In this document: positions 1 to 11,553 of the stretch, one piece after another
How positions within the stretch are numbered: position 1 is the stretch's first letter
Layout: every line of letters starts with the position of its first letter
Assembly (NCBI GenBank): GCA_030522415.1
Contig: CM060125.1
Span: forward strand, 32,150,427 to 32,214,426
Reading direction: 5' to 3'
Length of the DNA stretch: 64,000 bases
DNA from: Channallabes apus
Taxonomy: Eukaryota > Chordata > Actinopteri > Siluriformes > Clariidae
Translations under genes and position numbers: made by a program
The notes under the pieces: generated by a model
Told to the model about the DNA's origin: nothing
Database searches by the model: none
Seen by the model: only the letters and a program-made list of their open reading frames with translations

Positions 1-342
1 CCATTTTAACATCAATTAACATCAACTATTATATCTGAACCTAACACTTAACACTGTATAAATGCAGATCATTTCCTGCTATCTGTTTCACCCAGATGAG
101 GATGGGTTCCCTGTTGAGTCTGGTTCCTCTCAAGGTTTCTTCCTATTACCGTCTCAGGGAGTTTTTCCTTGCCACTGTCGCCCTCGGGCTTGCTCACCAG
201 GGACTATCTGAACATTTTGATTCATACACATTCACATTCCATACAAACTTAAATAATTCTTTTGATTGTGTAAAGCTGTTTTGAGACAATGTCAATTGTT
301 AAAAGCGCTATACAAATAAAACTGAATTGAATTGAATTAAAT
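1..342 (+). mobile_element. L2 LINE copy A, 3' terminal part
   Basis: The stretch matches the last 340 bases of the other L2 copies here (for example 37200-37540 and 55890-56228). It has the same conserved block ending in a GACAATGTCAATTG stem region, the AAAGCGCTATACAAATAAA end and a short GAATT pentamer tail. Such 3' ends are what the L2 reverse transcriptase recognises to prime on target DNA. The 62-codon frame at 96-284 recurs in most copies but lies in the untranslated region. The rest of the element is left of the window. Confidence 0.9.
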
Positions 343-399
343 ATAAACAAACAAAATACAGCTTTTTTTTCAGAGGTAAATGGAAAAGTGAAGATGTTC

Positions 400-1213
400 A
401 GTGTCACTATGCAGATGTTACACTCAGTGGAGTTACCGAAATCTTTGGTTTAGTTCTCATTGAGTTGCCACACATCATTTCCACATTTCACTCGCTTTTA
501 TTACTCTTATGTGAGCATAAACAGTGAAACATTCCACAGGTTTATAATACATTTCGACCAAGTGAACCACGTTCCCGTCGAACGAAACGAGGCATAATCG
601 TGGTGTTTGCTTCGGTTATGACATAGCATAGTTTATTATCTGCTGTGGTATATCTGATTATTTATTCAAATTTAATATTGTTTTAGCGATAATTTCATGG
701 AATCGAGTTCAGAACTACATCGCTGCTCCTGCTCCATCCGAGATGTTCAGAAGCTTCAAATAAAATGAACAAACTAATGGATTTTCTCAAAACGATATAA
801 AATTAAGTAGAGCTTTCCTTTTTGTTATAGTACGAAGCCCCTAGATGGACAAAGGAGGAGAAAAAACGGCAGAAGAAAGTAATGCCAAAAACTTTGGGTT
901 ATAATGCAAAATATGACTTGTTTTTTTTCTTCTGCCATTTTTTTCTCTTCCTTTTGTCCCCTTAAAGATTCTGTAGTAGGTTTTCTCAGTTGAATATGAA
1001 AAAAAAAATACAGAGGAATGAACGCGGGAATGAATGGCGCATTGTCCCAGTGCAAGTTTATCTTGGAGCTAAACTATTTGCTTTGGGTGAAGGCGCCATT
1101 CGAGCGATCATTGTGTGTCAGCAACAGCTTCCCATTCAAAACAATAGGCAGTCAAATGACCGCTGAACCACGTTATAAGTAGGTGACACTGGCGCAGCGC
1201 TTCTAGTGTTAAC
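400..1213 (-). repeat. Unnamed dispersed repeat, copy 1 (inverted relative to copy 2)
   Basis: This 0.8-kb stretch is the reverse complement of 3587-4652, with scattered substitutions. Its left end has AGTGTCACTATG and its right end GTGACACTGG. Beyond that it ends in GCGCTTCTAGTGTTAAC, which resembles a piggyBac-type end abutting TTAA. No transposase is visible. It carries a 115-bp foldback at about 845-960 that copy 2 lacks. Family assignment is an inference from the end sequence only. Confidence 0.6.
845..960. repeat. Small foldback (hairpin) insert
   Basis: Two arms of about 33 bp (GGACAAAGGAGGAG... and ...CTCTTCCTTTTGTCC) are imperfect inverted complements around an A/T-rich loop. The inverted paralogue at 3587-4652 lacks the segment, so it looks like a young foldback or MITE insertion. 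No coding capacity. Confidence 0.55.
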
Positions 1214-1578
1214 AAGGTAAAACCTGGCCAGGATTATCTGTGTAGTGAGAATGCAACGGTTTTATAATGCTTGATGTGTACCTTTTGTGAACTCACAGGT
1301 TTACGGTAGTATGTTCCAGCTTGATCAGAGGAGATTTGCGTTGCATCAAAAATTTGGTAAAAAAAGTTGGTCTCACTGATACAAATTTTTGCTGTGCCAA
1401 AAATCCTGCACAGGCTTTACCTGTTCCACCTGTGGAGAAATTAGTGGTAAGTTAAGGTGTCCCAGGAGATCACAGAATAGTTGGTGAGGAGAAAGGATAC
1501 CAAGGACTCAGGGAGCAGGTTTTGAAGAAATACTCCCCTATTTCTCTGGTGCAGGCACAGGAGCCCAAGGGAAGACAA

Positions 1579-1626
<48 letters not shown>

Positions 1627-2892
1627 TTTCATCATCTTCTGGATACAGATACAGATGGTCCAGATTGCTTTAGGTATGGCATCACAGGTTTGCACCAACA
1701 TTTCCTGTGGTGGCTGTACCAGAAGCTGCTCTAGTACCACCAGGTCTTCTAAAATTTTCCACTATTTTTCTGAAAAAAGCCACCAGTGGAAGGTATGTTG
1801 GCGCTGCTGAGTGAATGCTGTTGGCGAGGACGTGCTTACAGGAGCTCAGTGAGAAGAACTGCTGCTCACTGCTTGCACTTTTATTTCCTGTAAGTTCTGC
1901 TTTTCACCAGTTCTGTTAAAGTGTGCACGCACACATACACACACTCTGCGTAGTGCGGCAGTACTCTCTGTCACTCATCACTGGTCTCTCTCTCTCTGCT
2001 AGCACAAAAGAAAACAAATGCACATGAACAGCCTTGTTAATTACCTGCAGCTCTACTTGTCCCTCTCACCTGCCTCTTTCACTCCTGCCCCTCTCACCCC
2101 CCTTTCTCACCCGCCCCAGTCACTAGGGCAAGAAATAAATTAATTTAATTTATTGGGAGTCAGTGGAGAATTAAATAAATTTAGGGAAAACGGTAGATAT
2201 TACTGATTACACAGTTATTTCATGAGATTAAAGAAATTGTATTAAGTTGCATGTCTTTAAGAAAGAGCTTGTGTACTTAAACTGACTGAAGTCATTAATC
2301 ACAGAGCATTACTGGCCAAGTGTGTGCAGCAAACAGGATTAGTCCTGAGTACGGTGGCTCTCAGTCTGCTTTCACATGCGAAGAAAAAAAAAAAGAGATT
2401 ATAAAAATACATCTACATAGAGACAGGAAATGCCCATATATTGTGTGTGTGTGTGTGTGTGTGTAGGAACAGTAGAGCAGTAGAGAACCAGGAATAAGGT
2501 CACTGTCTCTGTCTCTCTCTATCTTTATTCTCTCAGTAGAGTGTTGTTATTTTTTTGCATAGGGCATTCGATATCAGACAGGCTCTGAGTTCTAATGGAT
2601 TTTGTCCTGTGTGCGAGGGGACTGTAGAGATTTGATCTGCCCTACTCTTGGCCCATGAAGTGTACATACCAGTGATTTACTATATGGCCTTGACTGTCCG
2701 CTTTAGTCTGTTTCTCTTCTGTCCAGTTGCGAAACCAAACCAGGCAGGGACGGAGGTGCAAACACCCGACTCCATACTTCCCTGTTGAATTAGGTCAGAA
2801 GGTTTTTGGGTGAGTTGGATTTCTTGATCTGGAACAGGAAGTACATCCACTGCTGGACCTATACTGAACTTCCAGCCTCCTAACACACAGTA
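1214..2892. other. Non-coding stretch with GA and GT microsatellites
   Basis: A pure (GA)n array occupies 1581-1622 and a (GT)n array 2442-2464. The only open frames cross these simple repeats. I see no conserved domain, RNA gene or recognisable element in the rest. Confidence 0.6.
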
Positions 2893-2975
2893 TGAGTGCA
2901 GATTAATCTCTGCTATCCGTTATCACCGAAATGAGATCGGTACCCTGTTGAGTCTGGTTCTCCTCTTGAAGTCTA
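2893..2975 (+). mobile_element. Decayed L2 3' untranslated fragment
   Basis: The bases around CTGTTGAGTCTGGTTC, with the flanking words for 'tgcagatta..tctgctatc', align with the 3' module of the young L2 copies (compare 70-135 and 37262-37330) at much lower identity. It appears to be an old relic. Edges are approximate. Confidence 0.55.
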
Positions 2976-3586
2976 CTGTCATCTTCACAGTTCTGAGTAC
3001 GGTTGTTTTCCGCTCCAGATTGTTACCACAGAGCCAGTGTAGAATAGTACTTTCTTTCTGTACACAAACTCATCACAGTCAAGAGTAAGACCACTGATAG
3101 TCTTGTTATCTGTGAATTTCAGAGCTTTGACAATGGTTTCCTCTGTTTGTGCTGTTTGTAATTGTGTGTGTGAAGTTTACCTTGTGAAACAATGTATAAC
3201 GCTTCCTGAAGCAATGAGCAGGGTGTCTGTAGAGTTGCTGTAATGCCGGCGGCGGTGTTAGTTAGTGCTGGATGCCAGTAGAGGCTCAACCATTTAGTTG
3301 GAAAGAGAGTGGAGCTCCAGAAGGTGGAGGAAAAGGAGCGGGATGCAGGTTTTTAAGCTGTCTGAGGTAAACAATGTTGAATGTACAGAAACAATAAAAG
3401 CACAAGCAAGGCAATGCCATCTCTAACATCAAGCATAAACTAAACCATATTAACATATTTTTACAATTATGGACATGAGAACACTCTCTCTCTCTTTCTT
3501 ACACACACAAGAATGAATCTGATAGCTACAGTAAGTAAAGTTATTGATCCATGCAGAACTTACAGTTCAGAGTTACAGCAGCAGCA
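2976..3586. other. Non-coding stretch
   Basis: No gene or recognisable repeat is visible apart from a short CT/CA-rich patch near 3484-3510. Confidence 0.5.
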
Positions 3587-4652
3587 GTTAACACTTGAAG
3601 CGCCGCGCCAGTGTCACTTACTTTTAACACGATTCACCGGTCATATGACCGCCTATTGTTTTGAATGGGAAACTGTCGCTGACACACAATGATCGCTAGA
3701 TGGCGCTTTCAACCAAAGCAAATAGTTTAGCTACAAGATAAACCTGCACTTGGACAATGCGCCAATAATTCCCTCATAGATAATCAGCTGTATATGTTTT
3801 TTTTCATATTCAACTGAGAAAACCTACTACAGAGTCACTAAGTCTACCTAATTTTATAACGTCTTGAGAAAATTCATTATTTTGTTCATTCTATTTGAAG
3901 CTTCTGAACATCTCGGATGTTTTTTTAGTGTGACACTGCTTTAGATGGAGCAGGAGCAGCGAATTAGTTCTGAACTCGCTTCCGTGAAATTATCACTAAA
4001 ACAATGTAATGACTCCTCCTGAGGATATAAAGCTTTATTATTGCGTTTGAATAAATCAGATCTATCACAGCAGATAATAAACTATGCTATGTCATAACTA
4101 GGGCTGCACGATATTAAGAAAATATGCGATATGTTGTTGAATATTGCGATAACAATATTTCTTGCGATATAACATTTCCCTAGAGAAATGCATTTTTAAA
4201 TTATTATTATTGGCTATTTTTTCAAAATCATTTACATATGTAATGATGATACTAAAATAATCAGGTAATAGATATTCGTCTGATGTAATTAAATCTAATT
4301 CAGGCTAAAAAGAAACTATATGTCGAGGAAGTTGCAAATATTTAGACTTCAAAACACTATGAATGACTTAAACCCCTCAGCAGATATTCTGACTTCTGGT
4401 TTGCTGTTACTATAAACCTGCCAACACAATATGAATTACTTTCAAACATTACTTTTTCGATATATTGTGCAGCCCTAGTCATAACCAAAGCAAACGCTAT
4501 GATTATTCCTCGTTCCGTTCAGTGTTGCTAGGCAACGAATCATGCACCTAATTGGGAATGTGAAAATATGGAAGTGATGTGTGACCACTAAATGAGAACT
4601 AAACCGAAGATTTCGGTAACTACATGGGGTGTAGCATCTGCATAGTGACACT
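3587..4652 (+). repeat. Unnamed dispersed repeat, copy 2 with nested hAT-type MITE
   Basis: It starts GTTAACACTTGAAGCG, is the inverted counterpart of 400-1213, and ends in GCATAGTGACACT. Both copies share a block around GGTCATATGACC / CCTATTGTTTTGAATGGGAA and a GTGACACT end motif. Copy 2 is longer because a 379-bp MITE sits at 4099-4477; copy 1 preserves the uninterrupted site. No transposase is encoded. A piggyBac relation is suggested only by the TTAAC edge. Confidence 0.6.
4099..4477. mobile_element. hAT-type MITE with 8-bp target duplication
   Basis: Terminal inverted repeats TAGGGCTGCACGAT and ATTGTGCAGCCCTA bound a 379-bp non-coding A/T-rich element. The flanks carry the direct 8-bp repeat GTCATAAC (4091-4098 and 4478-4485). 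Eight-base duplications are the hallmark of hAT transposases. The inverted paralogue at 400-1213 has one GTCATAAC at the matching point (about 620, reverse complement), which is a true empty site. Confidence 0.85.
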
Positions 4653-4689
4653 ATTTTAATTCCACTATTTATTTCTTAATTAAAAAAAA

Positions 4690-4797
4690 TATATACAATT
4701 TTAAGGTCAATGGTGGTCGTATAAGCATTTCACTGCATATTGTACTGTGTATGACTGTGTATGTGATGAAGAAAATTTGAATTTGATTTGAATTTGT
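4690..4797 (+). mobile_element. Rex1-type LINE 3' tail
   Basis: The string from AAGGTCAATGG through GCATTTCACTGCATATTGTAC and the ACTGTGTATGACTGTGTATG block to a GAATTTGATTTG tail is the same 3' terminus as at 8780-8866 and 39860-39945. It is a strongly 5'-truncated insertion with no coding sequence left. Confidence 0.75.
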
Positions 4798-5254
4798 GTT
4801 GCTCAGGTCGAGACTCAGGCTTAACTCAATGAGAACAGAAACTCAACAGCCTGCAGCTTTTTACAGTATTTCTGACAATTTATTATTTTCAAGGCTGGTA
4901 TTCATTCCATTCCCTGTAGCTCTAACTGCAGTGTGTGTTTAGTTCTTTAGTGAATGTGGTTCAGGTTCAAGGCACAACAGAATGTATTTCTCACCAGGAA
5001 CCTGGCTTGTCTTTAGGAATTTATCATGTGTCTTTCAGCAGCTTTAACATCATCTGTACTGTTTTCTTGCTGGTGCTGAAAATAAAATGGTTACGGCTGG
5101 TACAAGGACAGGAAGTAGAACTCTACACCATAAGTGTGCCCTGTCAGAGTAACACGTAATCAGTTACATCATATGAGATGATCGCACATCTCCTTCAGAA
5201 TCAGCTTCTTGCACAAGAGTCGTTGTGTAAAAACACATTAGTACACTACACACA

Positions 5255-5310
<56 letters not shown>

Positions 5311-5593
5311 ACCCCTGTGAGAAATGCAGAAACACTAGTTCACGGAGTGCACACACCCCTGGAATGTGAAGTTGTGCTCACACGTGGAAGCCATACAGTA
5401 GCTCAGCTCATTTTATTTTCTCTGTGAGAGTTTATTATCTGCTGAAAAGAGCTGTGAGATTCCAGAGCAGCTTCCTGTGATGGAGTGCTGGAATATCTCT
5501 CGCTTACAGAAGAAACAAAAGCATAAAGTCTATAAATATAACACTGTGACACGACCACCTCAGGTACATGCAGAACAAAGTCATATAAAAGTT
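4798..5593. other. Non-coding stretch with (CA)n array
   Basis: A (CA)n microsatellite fills 5259-5309. Short frames around it are low-complexity. No gene seen. Confidence 0.55.
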
Positions 5594-6260
5594 ATATATT
5601 ATATTATATTATATTATATTATATTATATTATATTATATTATATTATATTATATTATATTATATTATATTATATTATATTCTTCTTTGTCTTTCGGTTGT
5701 TCCCTTTCAGGGGTCGCCACAGCGAATCATCTGCCTCCATCTAACCCTATCCTCTGCATCCTCTTCTCTCACACCAACTAACTTCATGTCCTCTCTCACT
5801 GCATCCATAAATCTCCTCTTTGGTCTTCCTCTAGACCTCCTGCCTGGCAGTTCCAACCTCAGCATCCTTCTACCAATATATTCACAATCTCTCCTCTGAA
5901 CATGTCCAAACCACCTCAATCTGGCCTCTCTGACTTTATCTCCAAAACATCTCACATGTGTTGTCCCTCTGATGAACTCATTCTTGATCCTATCCATCCT
6001 TGTCACTCCCAAAGAGAACCTCAACATCTTCAGCTCTGCTACCTCTAGCTCTGCCTCCTGTCTTTTCTTCAGTGCCACTGTCTCTAAGCCGTAGAGCATC
6101 GCTGGTCTCACCACTGTCCTGTACACCTTTCCTTTCATTCTTGCTGATACTCTTTTATCGCACAACACACCTGACACTTATATTATATTATATTATATTA
6201 TATTATATTATATTATATTATATTATATTATATTATATTATATTATATTATATTATATTA
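5594..6260 (-). mobile_element. RTE-type LINE 3' fragment inside an (ATATT)n microsatellite
   Basis: Bases 5681-6178 encode, on the minus strand, about 156 residues of the C-terminal part of a non-LTR reverse transcriptase. Recognisable words include RPAMLYGLE, RLRWFGHVQRR and [10 protein letters not shown], and the 3' tail reads into AAGAAGAA. The fragment is severely 5'-truncated. Perfect ATATT pentamer runs lie on both sides (5594-5680 and 6179-6260), so the element seems to have landed in a pre-existing tract or the tract expanded around it. The frame is open over this stretch but has no catalytic domain. A second copy lies at 19052-19623. Confidence 0.8.
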
Positions 6261-6816
6261 TGACCATCATTTATCTCATAGGTTTGTTTATATATTTGAT
6301 TAGAATGTAATCACATAAACAGGAAGTCTGACCTCATCACACAGCTCTCCAGTACAGAGCAGCAGCGAGCCAATGCTAATGAATGAATGAGTCTGTGAAA
6401 TTCACCTCAAGATGCCTTTTACATTTATTACACACCCTGGTCCAATAAAAATTTGCAGAGAACAAAACTGCCCCAAAAAAGCCTGAACAGTTGAGATGGA
6501 GAGAGACAGAGATGGTAAATGTATAGCCCCGCCCAAGTCCTGCGCCAGAGTCACTTAGCACAAGGCAAATCTGTATTTTGCAGTAAGTTTGTACACCAGA
6601 TCACACAGGGTTGCCAGATTGATGTATATATTGCAAGCAAGGAATCTTTAACCAAATATTATATTTTAATTTCCTTTGTGTATCTGTTCCAATTCTTTTG
6701 CTCAGCTATAGGTCCTGTGTTCGAGTTTGTTTAACACACTTAGCAAATATTAGGGAAACATAACCTGTCCTCATCTCACATTCATTAAACATAGATTTTT
6801 TTCAGTGTGTTCAGAG

Positions 6817-6884
<68 letters not shown>

Positions 6885-7033
6885 ATGAGTCACTGGGTTT
6901 GGTTTGATTTCATCCATCTTTTCCATTTGATATCTGTTACTGTTCTCCGCTCCACTGGCTTTGGTACTTTATTTATTCATGCAAGCTGAAGTGTTCCCTC
7001 TGGCAGCCTGCAGTGTTCTCTGTGTGTGTGTGT

Positions 7034-7106
<73 letters not shown>

Positions 7107-7722
7107 CACACACCTAGTGCCCAAAGAAGTCAGCCAGCTTGTATGTGTAATATTAAAACTCTGGCTGTGTGTGTGTCTCTCTCTCTCTCTGAAGGCTGAA
7201 GATGCCTTTGAAAGGGAAATGAGGAAACGGTTATCAGGTGCAGTGACACACACTTTTCTCAGGCTCTTGTGAGCAGCTCGATGGCTGAAGCTGGTGCTTT
7301 TTTAAGGAACAGCTGGAACTTTTGGTCTGGTGTGTCTCTGATTGTAGCAGGTGTACAGTGAGTGCGCAGCCGTCTGTCTCTGACAGTGTACGGTAATGTC
7401 TGCATGGACATTTGTCTGGTCCGTCCAGGTGAAAGCAGGAATGTTAATCCCTATCATTTCTCCTTCTCTTCTGTTAAAGAGGAGATACTGAGAGACGTTT
7501 GATGGGGGGGCGAACGTCTGTGAGGAGCAGCAGGTCAGGCCATGTTCATGCCTCCTTCCTGATTCATTCATTCCGTCTTGCTTCATGCACAAAACTTTCA
7601 CAGAATCTGTAAGATCATGATCTCCCGGCGTTTTTCTCCACAACTCTGCAGCTCTTTATTCAGGGAGTGGGCAGGTTCAAGTGCCAGTGATGGAAATCAG
7701 TTCACTTTATTCTCTTCATCGT

Positions 7723-7784
<62 letters not shown>

Positions 7785-8579
7785 CAGAGTAAATACGACA
7801 TGTGGGAAGTCTGCTGCGGCGCCATGAAGTCCTTCAACAGTTTAGTGTGTTGGCTTCTAGTTCTCTTAATTTCTGTCTAATGTAGTAAAAACAGACCAGA
7901 ACAAATTCTTCTAAATAAACACTTACCTAACAGCAGAATACACACCATAACTCTTCACTGTAAACATGATCTAACAAACCCTGCACTTCCTAGCAGCTGT
8001 AGATGATGGTCGTATTTCGTAGATCAGTCAGGCTTGGAATAATCTCTCCTGATGCTCCTTAAACACCTTCAGGGTTCATTAGGGTGTGTTTAGTAATACT
8101 GTTTAAACCGAAGTACACTTGTGCAGCTACACTCTCCAATACAGCAGGTGGCAGTATTCCCTGTTGCTTTAGGAGCCACCAAACGAACTCAAAGTAGATA
8201 GGGGGTACAGGGAAGTCAACCTTATTATATTGGCTAATATTATTGATATTTTAGAGACGACACCAGGAGCAACTCTCCTGCCTGCCTTCCCGCCGCCGCT
8301 TCCTGAGCATCAATAAAACATTCAAGAGTCTTTAGTTAACCTTCAGCTTCGACTTCAGGCCAGAGCTGGGTTCTCCATGGCATCCAGCTCAAAATACCCA
8401 ATCCAGTACACAATCACGTAGCGCCATCGTTATCATCCAGCTCCACGACTTATTACTTTAAGCATTTTGTAAATTTCATGCTACATTATTATTTGTATTA
8501 ATGTTCTGTTAACGTGCAATTTTTTAAAATTGAAAAACACTTTGATTTCTCTGATTTCTGCTGATTTACCTGAAGGGAT
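6261..8579. repeat. Non-coding stretch rich in GT/CA microsatellites
   Basis: Arrays are (GT)n at 6819-6882, (GT)n at 7021-7104 and (CA)n at 7736-7782, with shorter CT tracts. The long frames here are products of these arrays. I see no gene or family-level repeat between them. Confidence 0.65.
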
Positions 8580-8868
8580 GAAACTAATCTCACTGATATG
8601 TTTCTTATATTGTATATTTGGTCCTGTAGAGTACAGCTGTCTCTTATTTTTCTATATCTCTCTTTTATTGCATATTTTGTACTGTACAGTTATGTTATTT
8701 TATTTTAATTCTATATTTTATTTAATTCTTTCTTAGTTAAATTTACCTTCTGTTTTCCTTTTCATATTTATTTTCACTTTTATTTTAAGGTCACAGGCAG
8801 TTTCACTGCATATCATACTGTGCATGACTGTGTATGTGACAAATAAAATTTGAATTTGAATTTGAGTC
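8580..8868 (+). mobile_element. Rex1-type LINE 3' tail
   Basis: The T-rich 3' untranslated part leads into AAGGTCACAGGCAGTTTCAC, TGCATGACTGTGTATG and ACAAATAAAATTTGAATTTG. It matches the terminus of the Rex1 copy ending near 39945. It is 5'-truncated and non-coding; the left edge is approximate. Confidence 0.7.
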
Positions 8869-9569
8869 GCGGGATTAGCTGAGCTCAACCGCCGACGTGA
8901 CCTTTAAACGGCGTGAGTGTGTATCACAATCGTGACACTCATTACACTCATCTCCATACCACTAACTCATTTTACTGAAGTGTGATAAATGCAGCGAGTG
9001 AAGACATGAAACAACTGGACAATTAGTTATGTATTAATGAGCTAACGTAAATGTTTTGCGAGATTTTTAAATAAGCTAACCAAATGAACTTCATAAGTGA
9101 GAAACACGTGGGGCGTAAACCAGCGCTGCACCTTACTGGAGAATCTGCAAGACAAAAATTGTTTAAACTCTTTATCCTTTAAAATCCTCAGTGCACTGAT
9201 TTAACCTGAGCCTGGTTTGACCCCACCCACTGACCACACCCTCTCACTCCACTTGTTCAATCTACTCACTCTGACCACATCTGATATGCCTCTGCTTTAT
9301 CGTTTGAACCTGACGCCGCCCACATCTGCATCACACTACACGCACAACACCAACACAGCGAGCTAGCGCACTTAGCGTTTGACCCAGATCCTCCACAGGC
9401 TGTGAACAGGCGGTTAGAGGCAGAGCTGTAGGAGTACAAGAGACAGACATAGAGTGATACACACACACACACACAGCCAGCATCTATAGTGTTCAAAATA
9501 TTTATACAGCACGGAAGCATGGAGGAAACTCCTATATTACACCTCTGTGTGTGTGTGTGTGTGTGTGTA

Positions 9570-9622
<53 letters not shown>

Positions 9623-9762
9623 AATGAATTATGAAACAATGTGTTTCAAAGTTCAATCAGAATCCAATCTCTCAGTAATGGCATTTCTTTCGGCTCTAGA
9701 ATGTTTCATTTTTTTCCCTGAGCAGACAAACAGTTATTGATGTTCACGTCACATCTGACACC

Positions 9763-9799
<37 letters not shown>

Positions 9800-9867
9800 T
9801 GTACAGCATCAAATCATCTGATTTCTTAACAAATAAAACCTGATTTCTTAACAAATTTTATTGGTGT

Positions 9868-9904
<37 letters not shown>

Positions 9905-9948
9905 CTAGGGATCCACTAGGGGTGATGATGCTGGGAGAAACAGACTGA
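8869..9948. repeat. Non-coding stretch with clustered microsatellites
   Basis: Compound (GT)n(GA)n at 9545-9620, (CA)n at 9764-9795 and (GT)n at 9864-9902. No gene is recognisable. Confidence 0.6.
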
Positions 9949-10082
9949 AGCCTTACTGTCTGGTTGTTCTGTTAGGTGCATAAACAAGCTTCAGCTAGTC
10001 CAGAATGCAGCAGCGAGAGTCCTCACTAGAACCAGAAGATATGAGCACATCACCCCTATCCTATCTTCACTACATTGGCTGT
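9949..10082 (+). mobile_element. Short L2 ORF2 fragment abutting the 5' end of L2 copy C
   Basis: About 130 bases match the ORF2 3' region of the other copies (compare 54775-54900), in the order CTTACTGTCTGGTTGTTC, AACAAGCTTCAGCTAGTCC, then the ATGAGCACATCACCCC block. The match stops at 10082, directly before the 5' leader of copy C. It is either an earlier truncated insertion or a template-switch product at the 5' end of copy C. Confidence 0.75.
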
Positions 10083-10214
10083 TCGCCCCCCCATCAAAAA
10101 TTGGCTTCGCCTTTTTTCTGCGATTTTTGGAGAACGCGCGAGTTTCCTCGTCTAAAAACAACAAACGGAATTCAGCTCCAAACAACTAAAACTCCGACAC
10201 AGAGGTACGTTATA

Positions 10215-10957
10215 ATGTCTACCGTTCAGCTTGTTCAGTGTGTAGAGTGCAGGATGTTTAGACATTCTTCCTCCGTCATTAGCGATAATTTTATTTGTGA
10301 TAGGTGTGTGTTAGTGAGCACTCTGACGGAGAAGATATTAGCGTTAGAGGAGCGCATCCAGACTTTAGAGAGTGTTAGACAGTGTGAGAGCAGCGTTATT
10401 CCCGTAGCGGACAGTCTGGGTGCCACAGGCGGAGATAATCAGCCCCCGACTCCGGCATTAGAGCCCTCACAGCGGGGGGAGTGGGTGACGACTCGGCGGC
10501 ATACTCGTTCAGCCAAAGCTAATGCCAAGGCTAGCCCACCGGAGCACACCTCCTCTGCGCTTCACGTGTCCAACAGGTTTGCTCTCCTCAGTGCTGCACC
10601 CGCTGAGAAACCTGAAAGATCTCTGGTTATAGGAGACTCTATACTGAGACACGTGACATTAGCTAGACCTTTAGGGGCGCCAGCGGCAGTGGTTAGGTGT
10701 ATCCCGGGAGCCGGAGCACCGAACATAGCAGGTAATCTTAGGGCTCTAGGACAGCATAGGTTCTCTAAGATAGTGGTACATGCTGGAGCTAACGATATAC
10801 GCCTTCGTCAGTCAGAGGTTAGTAAGAGTAACTTTACAGAGGTGTTTAAATTAGCGAAGGCGATGTCAGATGAAGTAGTATGCTCTGGTCCCATCCCAAT
10901 GAGACGTGGCGACATAGCTTACAGCAGGTTATGGTCGCTGACCCGCTGGATGTCCAG
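10215..10957 (+). pseudogene. L2 ORF1 (SGNH/GDSL esterase type), N-terminal 248 codons, copy C
   Basis: The ATG at 10215 is shared with copy D (31688). The protein opens with two CxxC pairs (CVEC near residue 10, CDRC near 29), which may bind zinc. A short heptad-like helix follows (TEKILALEERIQTLESV), then a Ser/Thr/Pro-rich linker. An SGNH hydrolase domain comes next, with block I VIGDSILRH near residue 138 and block III HAGANDI near 193. CR1/L2 ORF1 proteins of this type bind nucleic acid, and their esterase is thought to act on lipids or membranes; its role in transposition is unsettled. The frame is broken after WMS by the Harbinger-like insertion. The last catalytic block (DxxH) would lie beyond the break and is deleted at 17240. 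Confidence 0.85.
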
Positions 10958-11114
10958 TGTCTCATTTCCACTACACTGGTGCTGGTGCCAGGTGCCGGTG
11001 CCGGTGCTCGGCCGGTGCTGAACTGGGAACCACCCGAGAACCGGCCCGCATTTACACTAGACAGGAGCTACATGATAATACGTCACAGGCTACGCCCACT
11101 AAACAGAAACCAAC

Positions 11115-11553
11115 ATGGCCGAAGTCAGTTTACTGGTTATTCTCCAGACTATTGAAATGTATTTCAGTATCCAAAGGCAGCTTATTCGACGTGTTATAAC
11201 CGCAGAAACAGAGCGACAGAGACAACGATTACGTGCAAGACGACTGGTAAGTTCTGACACCCCGTTAACTTACAATGTGTGTTATTTTTTTTTTACCGAG
11301 ATTAGCATTAGCTCAATGCTAATGGTAATGCTATCTAACTATACTGTTGTTTTTCTTTTTCAACACGTAATTTATGCAGTAAATAACATTTAACATTTAC
11401 ATTTTCAGATCGCCTCAAATCTTTGTGTGCGCCGTAAATCGCCCGTGATGTGGATGTTGCCATCACGGCAAGGAGCTGATGTAAGAGCGGCATTAATGGA
11501 CTACTTCACCAGACAGGACCAATACATCTGTAGTGTTTTATTGAAATGCAACA
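11115..11553 (+). pseudogene. Two exons of a Harbinger-borne gene, probable N-terminus of the transposase gene
   Basis: Exon 1 (11115-11246) starts at an ATG and ends at CTG|GTAAGT. Exon 2 begins after TTTTCAG at 11409 and keeps the same frame (phase 0), reading IASNLCVRRKSPVMWMLPSR and on to about 11553. The first exon is Arg/Gln-rich (RQRQRLRARRL). The frame is cut by the tail of L2 copy B. I do not recognise a catalytic domain. The assignment rests on position inside the element and the intact splice pattern; an unrelated passenger exon cannot be excluded. Confidence 0.45.

Noticed and set aside
96..284. A 62-codon frame (MRMGSLLSLVPLKVSSYYRL...) repeated at 11626-11814, 37295-37483 and 55982-56170
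   Set aside because: It lies in the conserved L2 3' untranslated module. Its recurrence follows from copy number and RNA-level conservation, not from a separate gene.
825..1055. 76-codon minus-strand frame
   Set aside because: It crosses a hairpin insert in a non-coding repeat and has no recognisable domain.
6807..7272. Open frames made of Cys-Val and Thr-His runs around 6800-7270, 7578-7880, 9489-9740 and 44260-44544
   Set aside because: They are translations of (GT)n and (CA)n microsatellites, with no protein features outside the array.
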